The notes under the pieces: model-generated | Seen by the model: only the letters and a program-made list of their open reading frames with translations | Databases searched by the model: none | What the model was told of the DNA's origin: nothing | In this document: in pieces, positions 32,722-41,934 of the stretch | Position numbering within the stretch: the stretch's first letter is position 1 | Layout: every line of letters begins with the position of its first letter | Made by a program: the position numbers and the translations under genes | Assembly (NCBI GenBank): GCA_031278635.1 | Contig: JAITKA010000062.1 | Location: 1 to 47,901 of the forward strand | DNA from: Deltaproteobacteria bacterium | GTDB taxonomy: Bacteria; Desulfobacterota; Desulfarculia; Adiutricales; Adiutricaceae | DNA length: 47,901 nucleotides | Reading direction: 5' to 3'

Positions 32722-33014
32722 TAAAAAATTATTTCATGCCCGAAAAATTTAAAGCATAAATATGATGACCATTTATCCGTTTAAAAAATTATTTCATGTC
32801 GAAAAAATTTAAAGCATAAATATCGTGGCCATTTATCCGTTTAAAAAATTATTTCATTTCGAAAAAATCTAAAGCATAAATATCGTGGCCATTTATCCGT
32901 TTAAAAAATTATTTCATGCCGAAAAAGTTTAAAGCATAAATATCGTGGCCATTTATCCGTTTAAAAAATTATTTCATGCCGAAAGGCAAAAAACATCGCG
33001 GTCATTTATCCGTT
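32722..33014. repeat. 60-bp-period tandem repeat, four full copies and one diverged copy
   Basis: Units share TAAAAAATTATTTCATG, GAAAAAATTTAAAGCATAAA and TATCGTGGCCATTTATCCGT blocks in exact 60-base register. The first copy differs most in its right part. The fifth is shortened by an indel and diverged after GCCGAAA. The array ends about 190 bases before the ZapB-like gene. Confidence 0.95.
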
Positions 33015-33200
33015 AAACTAACGTTTAGCGCTTTCCGGGACTGAATTCGTAGACTTTTCGTCTGAAGCCCTTCGCGGTAAAATACGGGGGGATGACTATA
33101 TACGCGGGGTTGGCATTCGCGCCCCTTAACTCTAACCCACTAAACACTGTCAGCTATATTGCATGTGGCCTTAGGGGATGCTTTCTGCCGGGAGGACACC

Positions 33201-33737
33201 GTGGACTTCAGTAAATTTGACCTTCTTGAGAATAAAATCTCGGCCCTCATCGAAAGGGTTACCGAGATAGAGAGCGTCAAAGCCGAGCTGAACAAAAAAA
33301 TCACCGAGGCCGAGGATGAATCCAAGGCCCTAAGCCAAAAACTGGCCGAGGCCGAGGATGAATCCAAGGTCCTAAGCCAAAAACTGGCCGAGGTCGAGGA
33401 CGAGTCCAAGGCCCAGGCCCAAAAGCTGGCCGAGGCGGAGGATAGCGCCAAGGCCCTGAGCCAAAAGCTGGCCGAGGCCGAGGACGAGTCCAAGGCCCAG
33501 GCCCAAAAGTTGGCCGAGGCGGAGGGGGCCGTGGAGGCCATGAGACGAAAACTCGCCGAGGCCGAGGAAACCCTAACCCGGTCCACGGCCGATCTGGAAA
33601 AAATCCAGAAGGAAAACGAGGCCTTGACCGAAATCCAGGAATCGGCGAAAACCAAGATCGAAGACCTGATCAAAGACCGCCAGGTGGCCCTCTCCAGGGT
33701 CGACACCCTTCTCGAGAAATTAAGTTCATGGTCCTAG
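33201..33737 (+). CDS. Coiled-coil protein, ZapB-like cell-division factor
   Basis: A 178-residue, almost entirely coiled-coil protein. The opening DFSKFDLLENKISALIERV resembles ZapB-like proteins found before zapA in many proteobacteria. I use the GTG at 33201, which has GGGAGG six bases ahead, rather than the upstream start of the ORF track. The centre is built from seven 14-residue repeats of the type LAEAEDESKALSQK (about residues 32-129), two heptads each, which makes it about twice the length of usual ZapB-like proteins. Repeats 2 to 5 are nearly identical at DNA level, pointing to recent expansion. It is first in the order ZapB-like, zapA, rny. Confidence 0.72.
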   Translation: MDFSKFDLLENKISALIERVTEIESVKAELNKKITEAEDESKALSQKLAEAEDESKVLSQKLAEVEDESKAQAQKLAEAEDSAKALSQKLAEAEDESKAQAQKLAEAEGAVEAMRRKLAEAEETLTRSTADLEKIQKENEALTEIQESAKTKIEDLIKDRQVALSRVDTLLEKLSSWS

Positions 33738-33762
33738 GCGCTTTTCGCCGGTATCGTAAAAA

Positions 33763-34143
33763 ATGAACTCAAACCCAACCAATTCACCGCCCAAAGCCAC
33801 GGTCGGAACCGCCGGCCAAGCCGGGGCAGATATCGATTCGGGCAAAGGTCCGCTCGAGGTCGTGACGGTCATGGTTTTTGACCGCCCCTGCCGCTTCAAG
33901 AGCAACCGGCCCGATGTCGTTTACCAGATAGCCTCCCTCGCCGAGGAGGAAACGGCCTTGGTCAGGGATCAGTTTCCGGGATTGAAAAACGAGATGGACC
34001 TAGCGGCCCATGTGGCCTTCCGTTTGGCCCGAAGGCTCGCCAAATGCCTAAAGGACATTGGCGAGCTGAATTCCTCGCTCGATGAGGCCGAGGAACGGGT
34101 CGATAGGATGGCCATGGATATAGACCAACGCCTGGGCGAGTGA
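33763..34143 (+). CDS. zapA: Cell division protein ZapA
   Basis: A 126-residue protein. After a polar, Ser/Pro/Gly-rich extension of about 30 residues, the ZapA domain runs from VVTVMVFDRPCRFKSNRPDVVYQIASLAEEE to a C-terminal coiled coil (ELNSSLDEAEERVDRMAMDIDQRL). ZapA cross-links FtsZ filaments at mid-cell and often works with ZapB. No clear ribosome-binding site precedes the ATG, so translation may depend on the gene before it, 25 bases upstream. Together with the coiled-coil gene it supports a cell-division role for that partner. Confidence 0.85.
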   Translation: MNSNPTNSPPKATVGTAGQAGADIDSGKGPLEVVTVMVFDRPCRFKSNRPDVVYQIASLAEEETALVRDQFPGLKNEMDLAAHVAFRLARRLAKCLKDIGELNSSLDEAEERVDRMAMDIDQRLGE

Positions 34144-34270
34144 ATTTCGCCCGGGCCAGTCTTTTCCGCCCAACATAGCCGGCCTTTTTCATAAACCCCA
34201 CCCAAACGGGCGGGGACCTGATTATTTTTCCGGCGAACTTGGAAGGATTATATATATATGCGGAGCCGAA

Positions 34271-35839
34271 ATGACAATCTATTATCTTCTGATGACTATT
34301 TCTATAGTCATCGTTTTAGTTGCGGGCTTTTTTGCCGGGCAATGGTGGAAAAATCGATATTTTAACTCTAAAATAGGAGACTTAACTAGTTATTCTCGGA
34401 AACTCGTGAGCGAGGCCGAAAGGGACGTGGCCAACATAAAAAAGGAGGCCCAGCTTCAAGGCCAAGACCTGGTTTTCCAGATGAAAAGCGAATGCGACAA
34501 GGAACTTAACGAGCGCCGGCTTGAGCAGAAAAAACAGGAGGACAGGCTCAACCAAAAAGAAGAGACCTTCGAGCGCCGGTCCGAGGCCCTGGCCCAACGG
34601 GAGGCCGAGGCCGCCAAAAACGAGGCCGAGCTGGTCAAGAAAGAAAAGGCCCTTCTCGACAAGGGCGAGGATCTCGACCGTTTGCTGGCGGAGCAGGTCA
34701 ACAAGCTCGAGAGCGTGGCCCAGCTGACCACCATGGAGGCCAAGGATATCCTGATAAAAAGCGTGGAGGAGGAGGCCAGGCACGAGGGCGGCAGGCTGAT
34801 CAGGCGGATCGAGGCCGAGGCCCGCGAGATGGCCGACAAGAAGGCTAAGGAGATACTGGCCCTGGCCGTCAAGCGCTATGCCAGCGACTACGTGGCCGAG
34901 CACACGATTTCCGTGGTCAACCTCCCCAGCGAGGACATGAAGGGCCGCATCATCGGCCGGGAGGGCCGAAACATCAGGGCCATCGAGTCGGTGACCGGGG
35001 TCGACGTAATCATAGACGACACACCGGAGGCCGTGCTCCTTTCGAGCTTTTCGCCCTACAGGCGCGAGATCGCCCGCCAGGCCCTGGAGAGGCTGATCGT
35101 CGACGGCAGGATCCACCCCGCCCGCATCGAGGAAGTGGTGGCCAAGGTCACCGAGGAGATGGAGCTCTCCCTCAGGGAGGTGGGCAAGGAGGCGGCCTTT
35201 GACGTGGGCGTCCACGGCATCCACAACGAGCTCATCAAATTGCTGGGCAAGCTGAAATATCGCACCAGTTTCGCCCAAAACGTCCTCCAGCACTCCATGG
35301 AGGTGGCCTTCCTCTGCGGCATCATGGCGGCGGAGCTGGACCAAAACGTGAAGCAGGCCAAGCGGGCCGGCCTCCTCCACGACATCGGCAAGGCCGTTGA
35401 CCACGAGGTCGAGGGCCCCCACGGTTTGATAGGGGCCGAGCTGGCCAAGCGCTTCGGGGAGTCCCCGGCCGTGGTCCACGCCATCATGGCCCACCACGAG
35501 GACGTCACCCCCGAGACCATCCTGGACGTCCTGGTCCAGGCGGCCGACTCCCTGTCCGGGGCCAGGCCCGGGGCCAGGCGCGAGATGATGGAGACCTACG
35601 TGAAGCGCCTCGAGGACCTCGAGCGCATAGCCAACTCCTTCAACGGCATCTCCAAATCCTACGCCATCCAGGCCGGGAGGGAAATCCGCATCATGGTCAA
35701 TAGCGAGCTCGTGACCGACGACGCCGCCTCGACCATGGCCAACGACATCTGCCGCCAGGTGGAAAAGGAGATGGTCTACCCCGGCCAGATCAAGGTCACC
35801 GTCATAAGGGAGACGAGGGCGGTCAGCTTCGCGAAATAA
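34271..35839 (+). CDS. rny: Ribonuclease Y
   Basis: A 522-residue membrane-anchored endoribonuclease that starts mRNA decay. Domains in order: an N-terminal membrane helix (LLMTISIVIVLVAGFFAGQWW), a long charged coiled coil to about residue 190, a KH RNA-binding domain with GRIIGREGRNIRAIE, and an HD domain with the metal-binding pair H370-D371 in LLHDIGKAVDHE plus HHED further on. Length and order are standard. GGAG lies just upstream of the ATG. It is the third gene after the ZapB-like gene and zapA, a neighbourhood seen in deltaproteobacteria. Confidence 0.96.
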   Translation: MTIYYLLMTISIVIVLVAGFFAGQWWKNRYFNSKIGDLTSYSRKLVSEAERDVANIKKEAQLQGQDLVFQMKSECDKELNERRLEQKKQEDRLNQKEETFERRSEALAQREAEAAKNEAELVKKEKALLDKGEDLDRLLAEQVNKLESVAQLTTMEAKDILIKSVEEEARHEGGRLIRRIEAEAREMADKKAKEILALAVKRYASDYVAEHTISVVNLPSEDMKGRIIGREGRNIRAIESVTGVDVIIDDTPEAVLLSSFSPYRREIARQALERLIVDGRIHPARIEEVVAKVTEEMELSLREVGKEAAFDVGVHGIHNELIKLLGKLKYRTSFAQNVLQHSMEVAFLCGIMAAELDQNVKQAKRAGLLHDIGKAVDHEVEGPHGLIGAELAKRFGESPAVVHAIMAHHEDVTPETILDVLVQAADSLSGARPGARREMMETYVKRLEDLERIANSFNGISKSYAIQAGREIRIMVNSELVTDDAASTMANDICRQVEKEMVYPGQIKVTVIRETRAVSFAK

Positions 35840-36652
35840 GTCGGCCCAGGCGCTTGCCGGGACAGGAAACCCCCGCCCTGGCCACGCGCCCAAACGTCCG
35901 GCGGCAAGGCGTTCCCCGAGCGGGGCGGCTTGCCGTTTTGGCGTTTAAGGCCCCCGGGCGGGTGGGGGCCGGCCCCTACCCGCCTGGGGGCCATGTGGCG
36001 GTCGGTTCATGGGACTGTGCGATATATAAGCGCTTACTTTTGACCGATGGATTATAGATGGCAGGTTATCGTGGCCTGGTATCGGGCATTGTAAAGATTT
36101 TTGCGGCAAACACGGCGAAAAAAATTATTCAGTGGCAAAAGCCTCCCGCTTAACCCCCCGGTTTAGTCAATCGCTTCCTTGACTGAGTCAAAATCCGCCT
36201 AACGGGGATTACGGCTCTAGGTTCATTCCCGTGTTATCGCTTCAATATGCTTAACGTCCCTTTGGATGTACATACCGATGGGGTCGAAACGTTCCTCGGT
36301 CGCCCCTTCACGTTTCCCCGACACGCTTGTTATTTTTTGTTGCTCTTTTTTTTCACGTTTGCTAAGATTACTTCTTGATATAATGTTGTACACAGGTCAA
36401 AAAGTATAGAATCATCATAACTAGGTTTTTACTCTACCCTTCTAAGTTTTAGTTCTAGCTTAGAATTCTTTAACGAAAACCGATGTTTTTATGCCTTGGG
36501 CCTTTTTCTGTGGTTGTAAAAACAGGCTAATGCGTAATCGAGACCGCCTAATTTAGATATTTCTGCCCGTTTTTTTAACCAAACTAAAAAGTCTTTACGC
36601 CACTTACGGAGGCGCTAAGAAAACCTTTCCCCAAGGGCGAGTAAGGTTCCGT
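35840..36652. other. 813 bases without a gene
   Basis: The first 160 bases are GC-rich and end in a long hairpin (35949-35992). The rest is AT-rich. A perfect -10 box TATAAT is at 36379-36384, but without a good -35 and 270 bases from the next gene, so I do not call a promoter. Confidence 0.5.
35949..35992 (+). terminator. Long GC hairpin after rny
   Basis: GGCCCCCGGGCGGGT pairs with ACCCGCCTGGGGGCC with one G-U, and an inner GGGGCCGGCCCC palindrome extends it. There is no T tract. It is likely a 3'-end or Rho-associated structure for the rny transcript. Confidence 0.6.
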
Positions 36653-37687
36653 ATGATTGTTAAATTCTGGGGCGTTAGGGGCTCGATCCCTACCCCGCCA
36701 ACCCCGAACTCGCTTAAAGAAAGACTCAAGGCCGCTATATTGGTGGCCTTAGAGAGGAAGCCGGATCCGTCCAAGCTCAATTCCTTTCTTGACAGCCTGC
36801 CGGACAGGTTGGTCTCCACGATCGGCGGCAACACGCCCTGTCTGGAGGTCAGGGAGGGGAACGACATTATCATCATCGACGCGGGCACCGGCATAAACGC
36901 CCTGGGCCGCCAGCTGAACGACGAAAGCTTCGAGCCGGACGCCGAGAGGCTCAGGTATCTGGTCGAGACCCGATACCACGACATTGACTTCTCGCGGTTC
37001 TCCGAGACCGAAAAAACCTTACGCCTCATCCTGCTGATGACCCACACCCATTGGGATCACATCCAGGGCTTTCCCTTCTTCGCCCCCCTCTACAATCGCG
37101 GCACCGTCCTTGACGTCTACGGCCAGGACGCCAAGCAAATCCAGGAGGCCCTGGCCCTCCAGCAATCGGACCCGAAACTCTTCCCGGTCAACCTGGTGCA
37201 GGCCGAGGCCAAAATCTCTTTCCATGATTTCCCGCCCGCGGGCCTGACCCTGGGGCCCTTCAGGATCGAGTCCATGCCCTTGCCCCATCCCGGCGGCTCG
37301 CTGGCCTTCAAGATTACCTGCAAGGGCAAGATCATGGTTTTCGCCACCGACTACGAGTTCGTCGGGACCCAGCCCGGCTCCGAGGACTCCGAGGCCGACC
37401 TGGCCCGGTTCATACGCATGGCCGACGTGTTCATCAGCGACACCCAGTACACGTTCCTGGAGAGCATGACCAAGGAGGGCTGGGGCCACTCCAGCCCCCT
37501 TAAGGTCGCCGAGATGGCCCTCCACGCCGGGGTCAAGAAATTCTTCCTCTTCCACCACGATCCCTTCTACGGCGACGAGAAGCTTTACGACATACTGGAA
37601 AGGACCCAGGCCTACACCAACCTCCTCAGGGGCGATCACTCCATGGCCATCGATCTGGCCATAGAGGGCCGGGAAGTGGAGGTCTGA
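36653..37687 (+). CDS. Metallo-beta-lactamase-fold hydrolase (PhnP/RNase Z-like, COG1235)
   Basis: A 344-residue protein of the MBL fold. It starts with the subfamily signature KFWGVRGSIPTP, then GGNTPCLEV, DAGTG (about residue 82) and the metal motif THTHWDH (H131, H133, D135, H136). A later PHPGGSLAFKI, FATDYE and a final HHDP provide further likely metal ligands. GVRGS-type proteins include cyclic-phosphodiesterase-like enzymes and signalling-linked hydrolases. The substrate here is unknown. An insert of about 40 residues between the first strand and GGNTP is longer than usual. TAAGG precedes the ATG. It is a single-gene unit. Confidence 0.85.
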   Translation: MIVKFWGVRGSIPTPPTPNSLKERLKAAILVALERKPDPSKLNSFLDSLPDRLVSTIGGNTPCLEVREGNDIIIIDAGTGINALGRQLNDESFEPDAERLRYLVETRYHDIDFSRFSETEKTLRLILLMTHTHWDHIQGFPFFAPLYNRGTVLDVYGQDAKQIQEALALQQSDPKLFPVNLVQAEAKISFHDFPPAGLTLGPFRIESMPLPHPGGSLAFKITCKGKIMVFATDYEFVGTQPGSEDSEADLARFIRMADVFISDTQYTFLESMTKEGWGHSSPLKVAEMALHAGVKKFFLFHHDPFYGDEKLYDILERTQAYTNLLRGDHSMAIDLAIEGREVEV

Positions 37688-37874
37688 GGCCGCCCATCGG
37701 GCATGGCCTTAAAATCATGGCCATGGGGTGAGACGGAACCGTCCATCGATTCTTCATTTTGTATCATGTTTAAAGATGCATAGTGCGTTTATATAATTAT
37801 ATCATAAGCACCCGTTTATTTTCATATAAACGGGAAAATTATTTACCTAATTCATAATTAAAGAGGTTTTTATT

Positions 37875-38837
37875 TTGAAAAAATTATTATTTATCGCATT
37901 AATAATTTTTTTCGCTGGCCAAGGCTTGGCTTTGGCCCAATACTCTATCGACCAAAAAAAATATACCTCCGACGATTATGATTATAACCAGCCAACCAGC
38001 GCCGACGACGAGGAAGAAGGCGGGGTTGACGGCTTTTCGTCTTTCCTTTACGACGATGGGGAAGGTTTCCGGCTCGATAAATTAAGCCTGCCCAACGCCT
38101 ACGATCCCAAACTGACCGGGGTTAAGGCCAAGGCCTTGAGTTTAAGGATCAAATCGGTTAAGTGCGACCAAACGGCCTACGTTTCCATAAATTATCCCGT
38201 TAACGTGGGCGACCCCAAGGTTGACGGGTTCATCGAGGGCCTCTATAAAAAAATGTTCGACGACGCGGCAAGGCAATCCCTGGAGACCTTGGACGATCTT
38301 TTGGGCGACTCCGATTCCTGTCCCCAAACAATGGTTGACACGATTATTTTCCAGTCCTCGTTCAAAATACTTTCCATCAATAAAAATATCGTATCCATAA
38401 TCTCTCTAATTAATATCAGCAGTGGTTATTTCCATCCGATTAATGGGACCAGAACTTTTAACATAGATACCAGCGGGCCAAAATTACTGACGTTGAAAGA
38501 TATCTTTCCTGACCTCAATGCCAGCCTCCGGCGGTTGTGGCCATACCTCGCCAACGCCTATTGCGCGATGAGGGAAGGCGGCGGAACCCTTCCCAAATTT
38601 TACGGCGAGGCCAAATGCGAGCCTGGCGGTTACGGCCAGTCCTCGCCCCTGCCAAAGGGTTGGGCCGGGGCCGGCGCGGATTTCCAAAACCTGGGCGGGA
38701 TCGTCAACCTCACCCCCGAGGGCCTCCGAATCGAGCTTGGCGCCTACGACTCCTGGGGCTACTCAACGGGCCCGGCCTCGGTTTTCATCCCCAAAAAGGA
38801 GGCCCTCGACATGGGAGCCTCCCCCTCCATGTGGTAG
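37875..38837 (+). CDS. Secreted protein with DUF3298/RsiV-like domain
   Basis: A 320-residue protein with a signal peptide (MKKLLFIALIIFFAGQGLALA, residues 1-21). An acidic, Asp/Tyr-rich stretch follows to about residue 50. The region ISSGYFHPINGTRTFNIDTSGPKLLTLKDIFPD (about 174-210) fits DUF3298, a domain found in RsiV and PdaC-like cell-envelope proteins. A role in the envelope is therefore likely, but the ligand is unknown. The TTG start has AGAGG about nine bases ahead. The first 200 bases are AT-rich compared with the rest, possibly because the gene borders an AT-rich spacer. It ends at a clear terminator. Confidence 0.78.
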   Translation: MKKLLFIALIIFFAGQGLALAQYSIDQKKYTSDDYDYNQPTSADDEEEGGVDGFSSFLYDDGEGFRLDKLSLPNAYDPKLTGVKAKALSLRIKSVKCDQTAYVSINYPVNVGDPKVDGFIEGLYKKMFDDAARQSLETLDDLLGDSDSCPQTMVDTIIFQSSFKILSINKNIVSIISLINISSGYFHPINGTRTFNIDTSGPKLLTLKDIFPDLNASLRRLWPYLANAYCAMREGGGTLPKFYGEAKCEPGGYGQSSPLPKGWAGAGADFQNLGGIVNLTPEGLRIELGAYDSWGYSTGPASVFIPKKEALDMGASPSMW

Positions 38838-38847
38838 CCAAACACCC

Positions 38848-38879
38848 AAGGGCGCCCCGGCCGGGGCGCCCTTTTCCTT
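38848..38879 (+). terminator. Intrinsic terminator after the DUF3298-like gene
   Basis: AAGGGCGCCCCGG/CCGGGGCGCCCTT is a perfect 26-base palindrome followed by TTTTCCTT. Confidence 0.9.
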
Positions 38880-39186
38880 GCGACCGAAAAAAATAAATAA
38901 GCGCGTTCGCCCCTTCGGGCGGGGGGCCCCCGTGGGGCCGGCCTCGGGGACCAACTCTACCGGGAAGGGGGCGGGGGCCATTTTTGCCCTGAAAATGGGC
39001 CGTTTCCGGGTGGGGGTGGGGTCAGGCATGGGGCCGTGGCCAGGGGTTAATCGGCCATGCCTGTTGCATAAAGCTCGCTAAATGTGATATTAGATCTGAG
39101 CCCGTCTAATTACGGGCGAGCTTACCCCGAAAGGTGCCCTTGGTCGGGCTTTTTCGGGTACCGTAACGGTGTGTCTGGGAAATCGT
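38880..39186. other. Intergenic region before topA
   Basis: A GC-rich first part with C and G runs, then a short AT-rich part near 39080-39100 that probably holds the topA promoter. I see no gene and no clear boxes. Confidence 0.4.
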
Positions 39187-41865
39187 ATGTCAAAAAACCT
39201 GTTAATCGTCGAGTCGCCTGCCAAGGCCAAAACCATCGGAAAATACCTGGGCCCGGACTTTGAGGTCGTGGCCTCGGTGGGCCATATCAAGGATCTGCCC
39301 CGCAAGCGCCTGGGCGTGGACATAGAGAACGATTTCACGCCCGAGTACGAGCCCATCGAGGGAAAACAGAAGGTCATAACCGAGCTGAAGAAGGCGGCCA
39401 AGGGCAAGGACGTGGTGTTTCTGGGCCCGGACCCCGACAGGGAGGGCGAGGCCATAGCCTGGCACATAGCCGATAGCCTGGGCCTCGAAAAGCACAACTT
39501 CAAGAGGGTTTTGTTCCACGAGCTGACCCCGCAGGCCATCAAGGCGGCCATTAACTCGCCAGGGGCCCTGTCGCGGAACCGTTTCGACTCCCAGCAAACG
39601 CGCCGGATACTGGACCGCCTGGTCGGTTACCTCATCTCCCCGATACTTTGGGACAAATTAAAGCGCGGGCTCTCGGCCGGGAGGGTCCAGTCGGTGGCCC
39701 TGAGGATTCTGGTCGAGCGGGAGAGGGCCATCCAGGCTTTCGTGGCCGAGGAGTACTGGTCGGTCACAGGGCATTTCGAGAGCGAGGGGTTGCCCTTCGA
39801 GGCCCAGCTCCATTCGTTCGGCGAGGGGAAGATAGAGCCGAAAAATGCCGGGGAGGCCGACGTGGTCGTGAAAGCCGTGACCGGTCAGGAGTTCACGGTC
39901 CAGGACGTCACGGCCAAGGATCGCAAGCGCTCCCCCTACCCGCCTTTCACCACCTCGACGCTTCAGCAAGCCGCCTACCACCGCCTGAGGCTGGATCCGG
40001 CCAGGACCATGAAAATAGCCCAGGAGCTTTACGAGGGGGTCGATCTGCCCTCGGGCTCGGTGGGCCTTATCACTTACATGCGAACGGATTCGGTGAGGAT
40101 CAGCCCCCAGGCCGGGGCGGAGGCCATGGACTACGTCAAGGGCAAGTTCGGCCCCGATTACGCCCCCTCCAGCCCCAACCACTATCGGAACAAAAAAGGC
40201 GCCCAGGACGCCCACGAGGCCGTGAGGCCGACCTCGGTCTCAAGGACGCCGGAGAGCCTCAGGGGTAAGATTAGCCCCCATCTGTGGGATCTCTACGATC
40301 TAATTTGGCGACGTTTCGTGGCTTCCCAGATGACCCCGGCCGTTTTCAAGCAAACCACGGCCAACCTCGGGGCCAAGGGCTACGTCTTTCGGGCCACGGG
40401 CTCGGTTATCACCTTTAACGGGTACTTGGCCCTCTATGGCCCGGACAAGGAGGAGGACAAGCGGATCCTGCCGCCCCTGACCCAGGGGCAGACCCTCCTG
40501 CCGTCGGGGATCGTCCCCAAGCAGCACTTCACCCAGCCGCCGGCCCGCTTCAACGAGGCCACCCTGGTCAAGGAACTCGAGGAGAGGGGCATAGGCAGGC
40601 CCTCGACCTACGCGGCCATCATCTCGGTCCTAAGGGACAAGGAATACGTGGAGGGGCGCAAGGGCCAGCTTAAGCCGTCCGAGATGGGCATGGTGGTGAA
40701 CGATCTGTTGGTCGACTGTTTCCCGAAGATCATGGACGTGGCCTTCACGGCCGACCTGGAGGAGGACCTGGACGAGATCGAGGACGGGAACGCCCCCCAC
40801 ATCGAGGTCCTGAAAAAGCTCTACTCAGCCCTGGCCGACAACCTGTCCACGGCCAAGGCCAACATGCCCAATGTCAAGATCGCCGGCATCCCCGTGGACG
40901 TCCCCTGCCCCTCGTGCCACGAGGCCGGGCAGATGTCCATACGGTATGGCAGGAACGGCTTTTATCTCTCCTGCGGCAACTGCGGCCAGACCACGGATTT
41001 CTTGCGGGACGATAAGGGCGTGCCCCAGCCGGTCGCCCCGGTCTCGCTCAGCGAGGAGGTTTTTTGCGAGAAATGCGGGAAACCCATGGTCGTGAAAAAA
41101 GGCCGTTTCGGCTCCTTCCTGGCCTGCAGCGGCTACCCCGAGTGCCGCAACACCAAGCCCCTGACCACCGACGAGAACGGGGAAACCAAGGTCTCCGACG
41201 AGACCCCGCCGGACCTGCCCCAGGGCCTTGACCCCGTCTGCCCCAACTGCGGCCAACTTCTGCTGGTCAAGAAAACCAAGCGGGGCACCTGGTTCATCGC
41301 CTGCTCGGGCTACCCCAAGTGCACCTACGCCCTGTCGATGCCCACGGGCCTGGACTGCCCGAGGCAGGACTGCCAGGGCTCGATCCTGGAAAAGTTTTCC
41401 AGGCGGGGCCCCTTTTACGGCTGCTCCGAGTACCCCGGCTGCCGGGTCATCCTCCGTGGGACCCCCCTGAAAGAGCCTTGCCCGGAATGCGACAGTCCCT
41501 ACCTAGTCGAGTCCAACCAAGTAGCCACCAAAGGCCAAAAACTCTGCCCCAACCCGGCCTGCCCCACCAACGCGCACGTCGAGGGGGGCAAGACCCCCCC
41601 GGCCTGGTACGAGGGCAAGGACTACGCCAAGTCCTCGTCCGCCAGGGCGGCCAAAACGGGCAAAACGGGCGCCAAAACGACCACCAGGGCGACCAAAACC
41701 ACCAAAACGGCCGGCAAAACGACCACCAGGGCGACCAAAACCCCAAAAACGGCCGGCAAAACGACCACCAGGGCGGCCAAAACGGCCACCAAAACGGCCA
41801 CCAAAACGGCCGGCGCGACGACCAAGACCAGGGCGAAAAAAACCGCCGCCCCGAAAGCCGAGTAG
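39187..41865 (+). CDS. topA: DNA topoisomerase I
   Basis: An 892-residue type IA topoisomerase that relaxes negative supercoils. The Toprim domain opens with LLIVESPAKAKTIGKYL, followed by the acidic DPDREGEAIAWH. The catalytic tyrosine is Y297 in GLITYMRTDS. Five C-terminal zinc-ribbon modules follow (CPSC...CGNC, CEKC...C, CPNC...C, CPRQDC...C, CPEC...CPNPAC). The last 75 residues are a Lys/Thr/Ala tail made of repeats around KTAGKTTTRATK, resembling histone-H1-like tails and probably binding DNA nonspecifically. I use the ATG at 39187 instead of the GTG at 39169, because it gives the usual MSKNLLIVESP start. The ribosome-binding site is weak in either case. Confidence 0.97.
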   Translation: MSKNLLIVESPAKAKTIGKYLGPDFEVVASVGHIKDLPRKRLGVDIENDFTPEYEPIEGKQKVITELKKAAKGKDVVFLGPDPDREGEAIAWHIADSLGLEKHNFKRVLFHELTPQAIKAAINSPGALSRNRFDSQQTRRILDRLVGYLISPILWDKLKRGLSAGRVQSVALRILVERERAIQAFVAEEYWSVTGHFESEGLPFEAQLHSFGEGKIEPKNAGEADVVVKAVTGQEFTVQDVTAKDRKRSPYPPFTTSTLQQAAYHRLRLDPARTMKIAQELYEGVDLPSGSVGLITYMRTDSVRISPQAGAEAMDYVKGKFGPDYAPSSPNHYRNKKGAQDAHEAVRPTSVSRTPESLRGKISPHLWDLYDLIWRRFVASQMTPAVFKQTTANLGAKGYVFRATGSVITFNGYLALYGPDKEEDKRILPPLTQGQTLLPSGIVPKQHFTQPPARFNEATLVKELEERGIGRPSTYAAIISVLRDKEYVEGRKGQLKPSEMGMVVNDLLVDCFPKIMDVAFTADLEEDLDEIEDGNAPHIEVLKKLYSALADNLSTAKANMPNVKIAGIPVDVPCPSCHEAGQMSIRYGRNGFYLSCGNCGQTTDFLRDDKGVPQPVAPVSLSEEVFCEKCGKPMVVKKGRFGSFLACSGYPECRNTKPLTTDENGETKVSDETPPDLPQGLDPVCPNCGQLLLVKKTKRGTWFIACSGYPKCTYALSMPTGLDCPRQDCQGSILEKFSRRGPFYGCSEYPGCRVILRGTPLKEPCPECDSPYLVESNQVATKGQKLCPNPACPTNAHVEGGKTPPAWYEGKDYAKSSSARAAKTGKTGAKTTTRATKTTKTAGKTTTRATKTPKTAGKTTTRAAKTATKTATKTAGATTKTRAKKTAAPKAE
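41640..41862. repeat. In-frame repeats coding the basic tail of TopA
   Basis: Imperfect direct repeats around CGGCCGGCAAAACGACCACC and AAAACGGCCACC code for the Lys/Thr/Ala-rich end of TopA. Confidence 0.85.
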
Positions 41866-41934
41866 GGCGGCGGGGGCCTTACCCGCCAGAACGACCTCCT
41901 CCCCCCAATCCCCCGTTAGCCAAGCCGATGGGCG

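Larger units (their letters stand above)
31645..33200. other. 1.5-kb AT-rich region without a gene
   Basis: AT-rich apart from a GC patch around 31895-32000. ORFs here are short and lack support. It contains a 13-bp tandem duplication (32612-32637) and the 60-bp satellite (32722-33014). The start contains several GTTAACGG/ACGTT-type short repeats near 31650-31710. Confidence 0.55.

Noticed and set aside
32722-33014. CRISPR array
   Set aside because: The 60-base units are continuous direct repeats with no unique spacers and no cas genes nearby.
35579-35600. Short GGGGCCAGGC direct repeat in rny
   Set aside because: It encodes the conserved GARPGAR sequence of RNase Y, so it is explained by protein conservation.
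36358-36384. Promoter at the perfect TATAAT
   Set aside because: No acceptable -35 at 16-18 bases and a 270-base distance to the next gene; one hit of this kind is expected by chance in AT-rich DNA.
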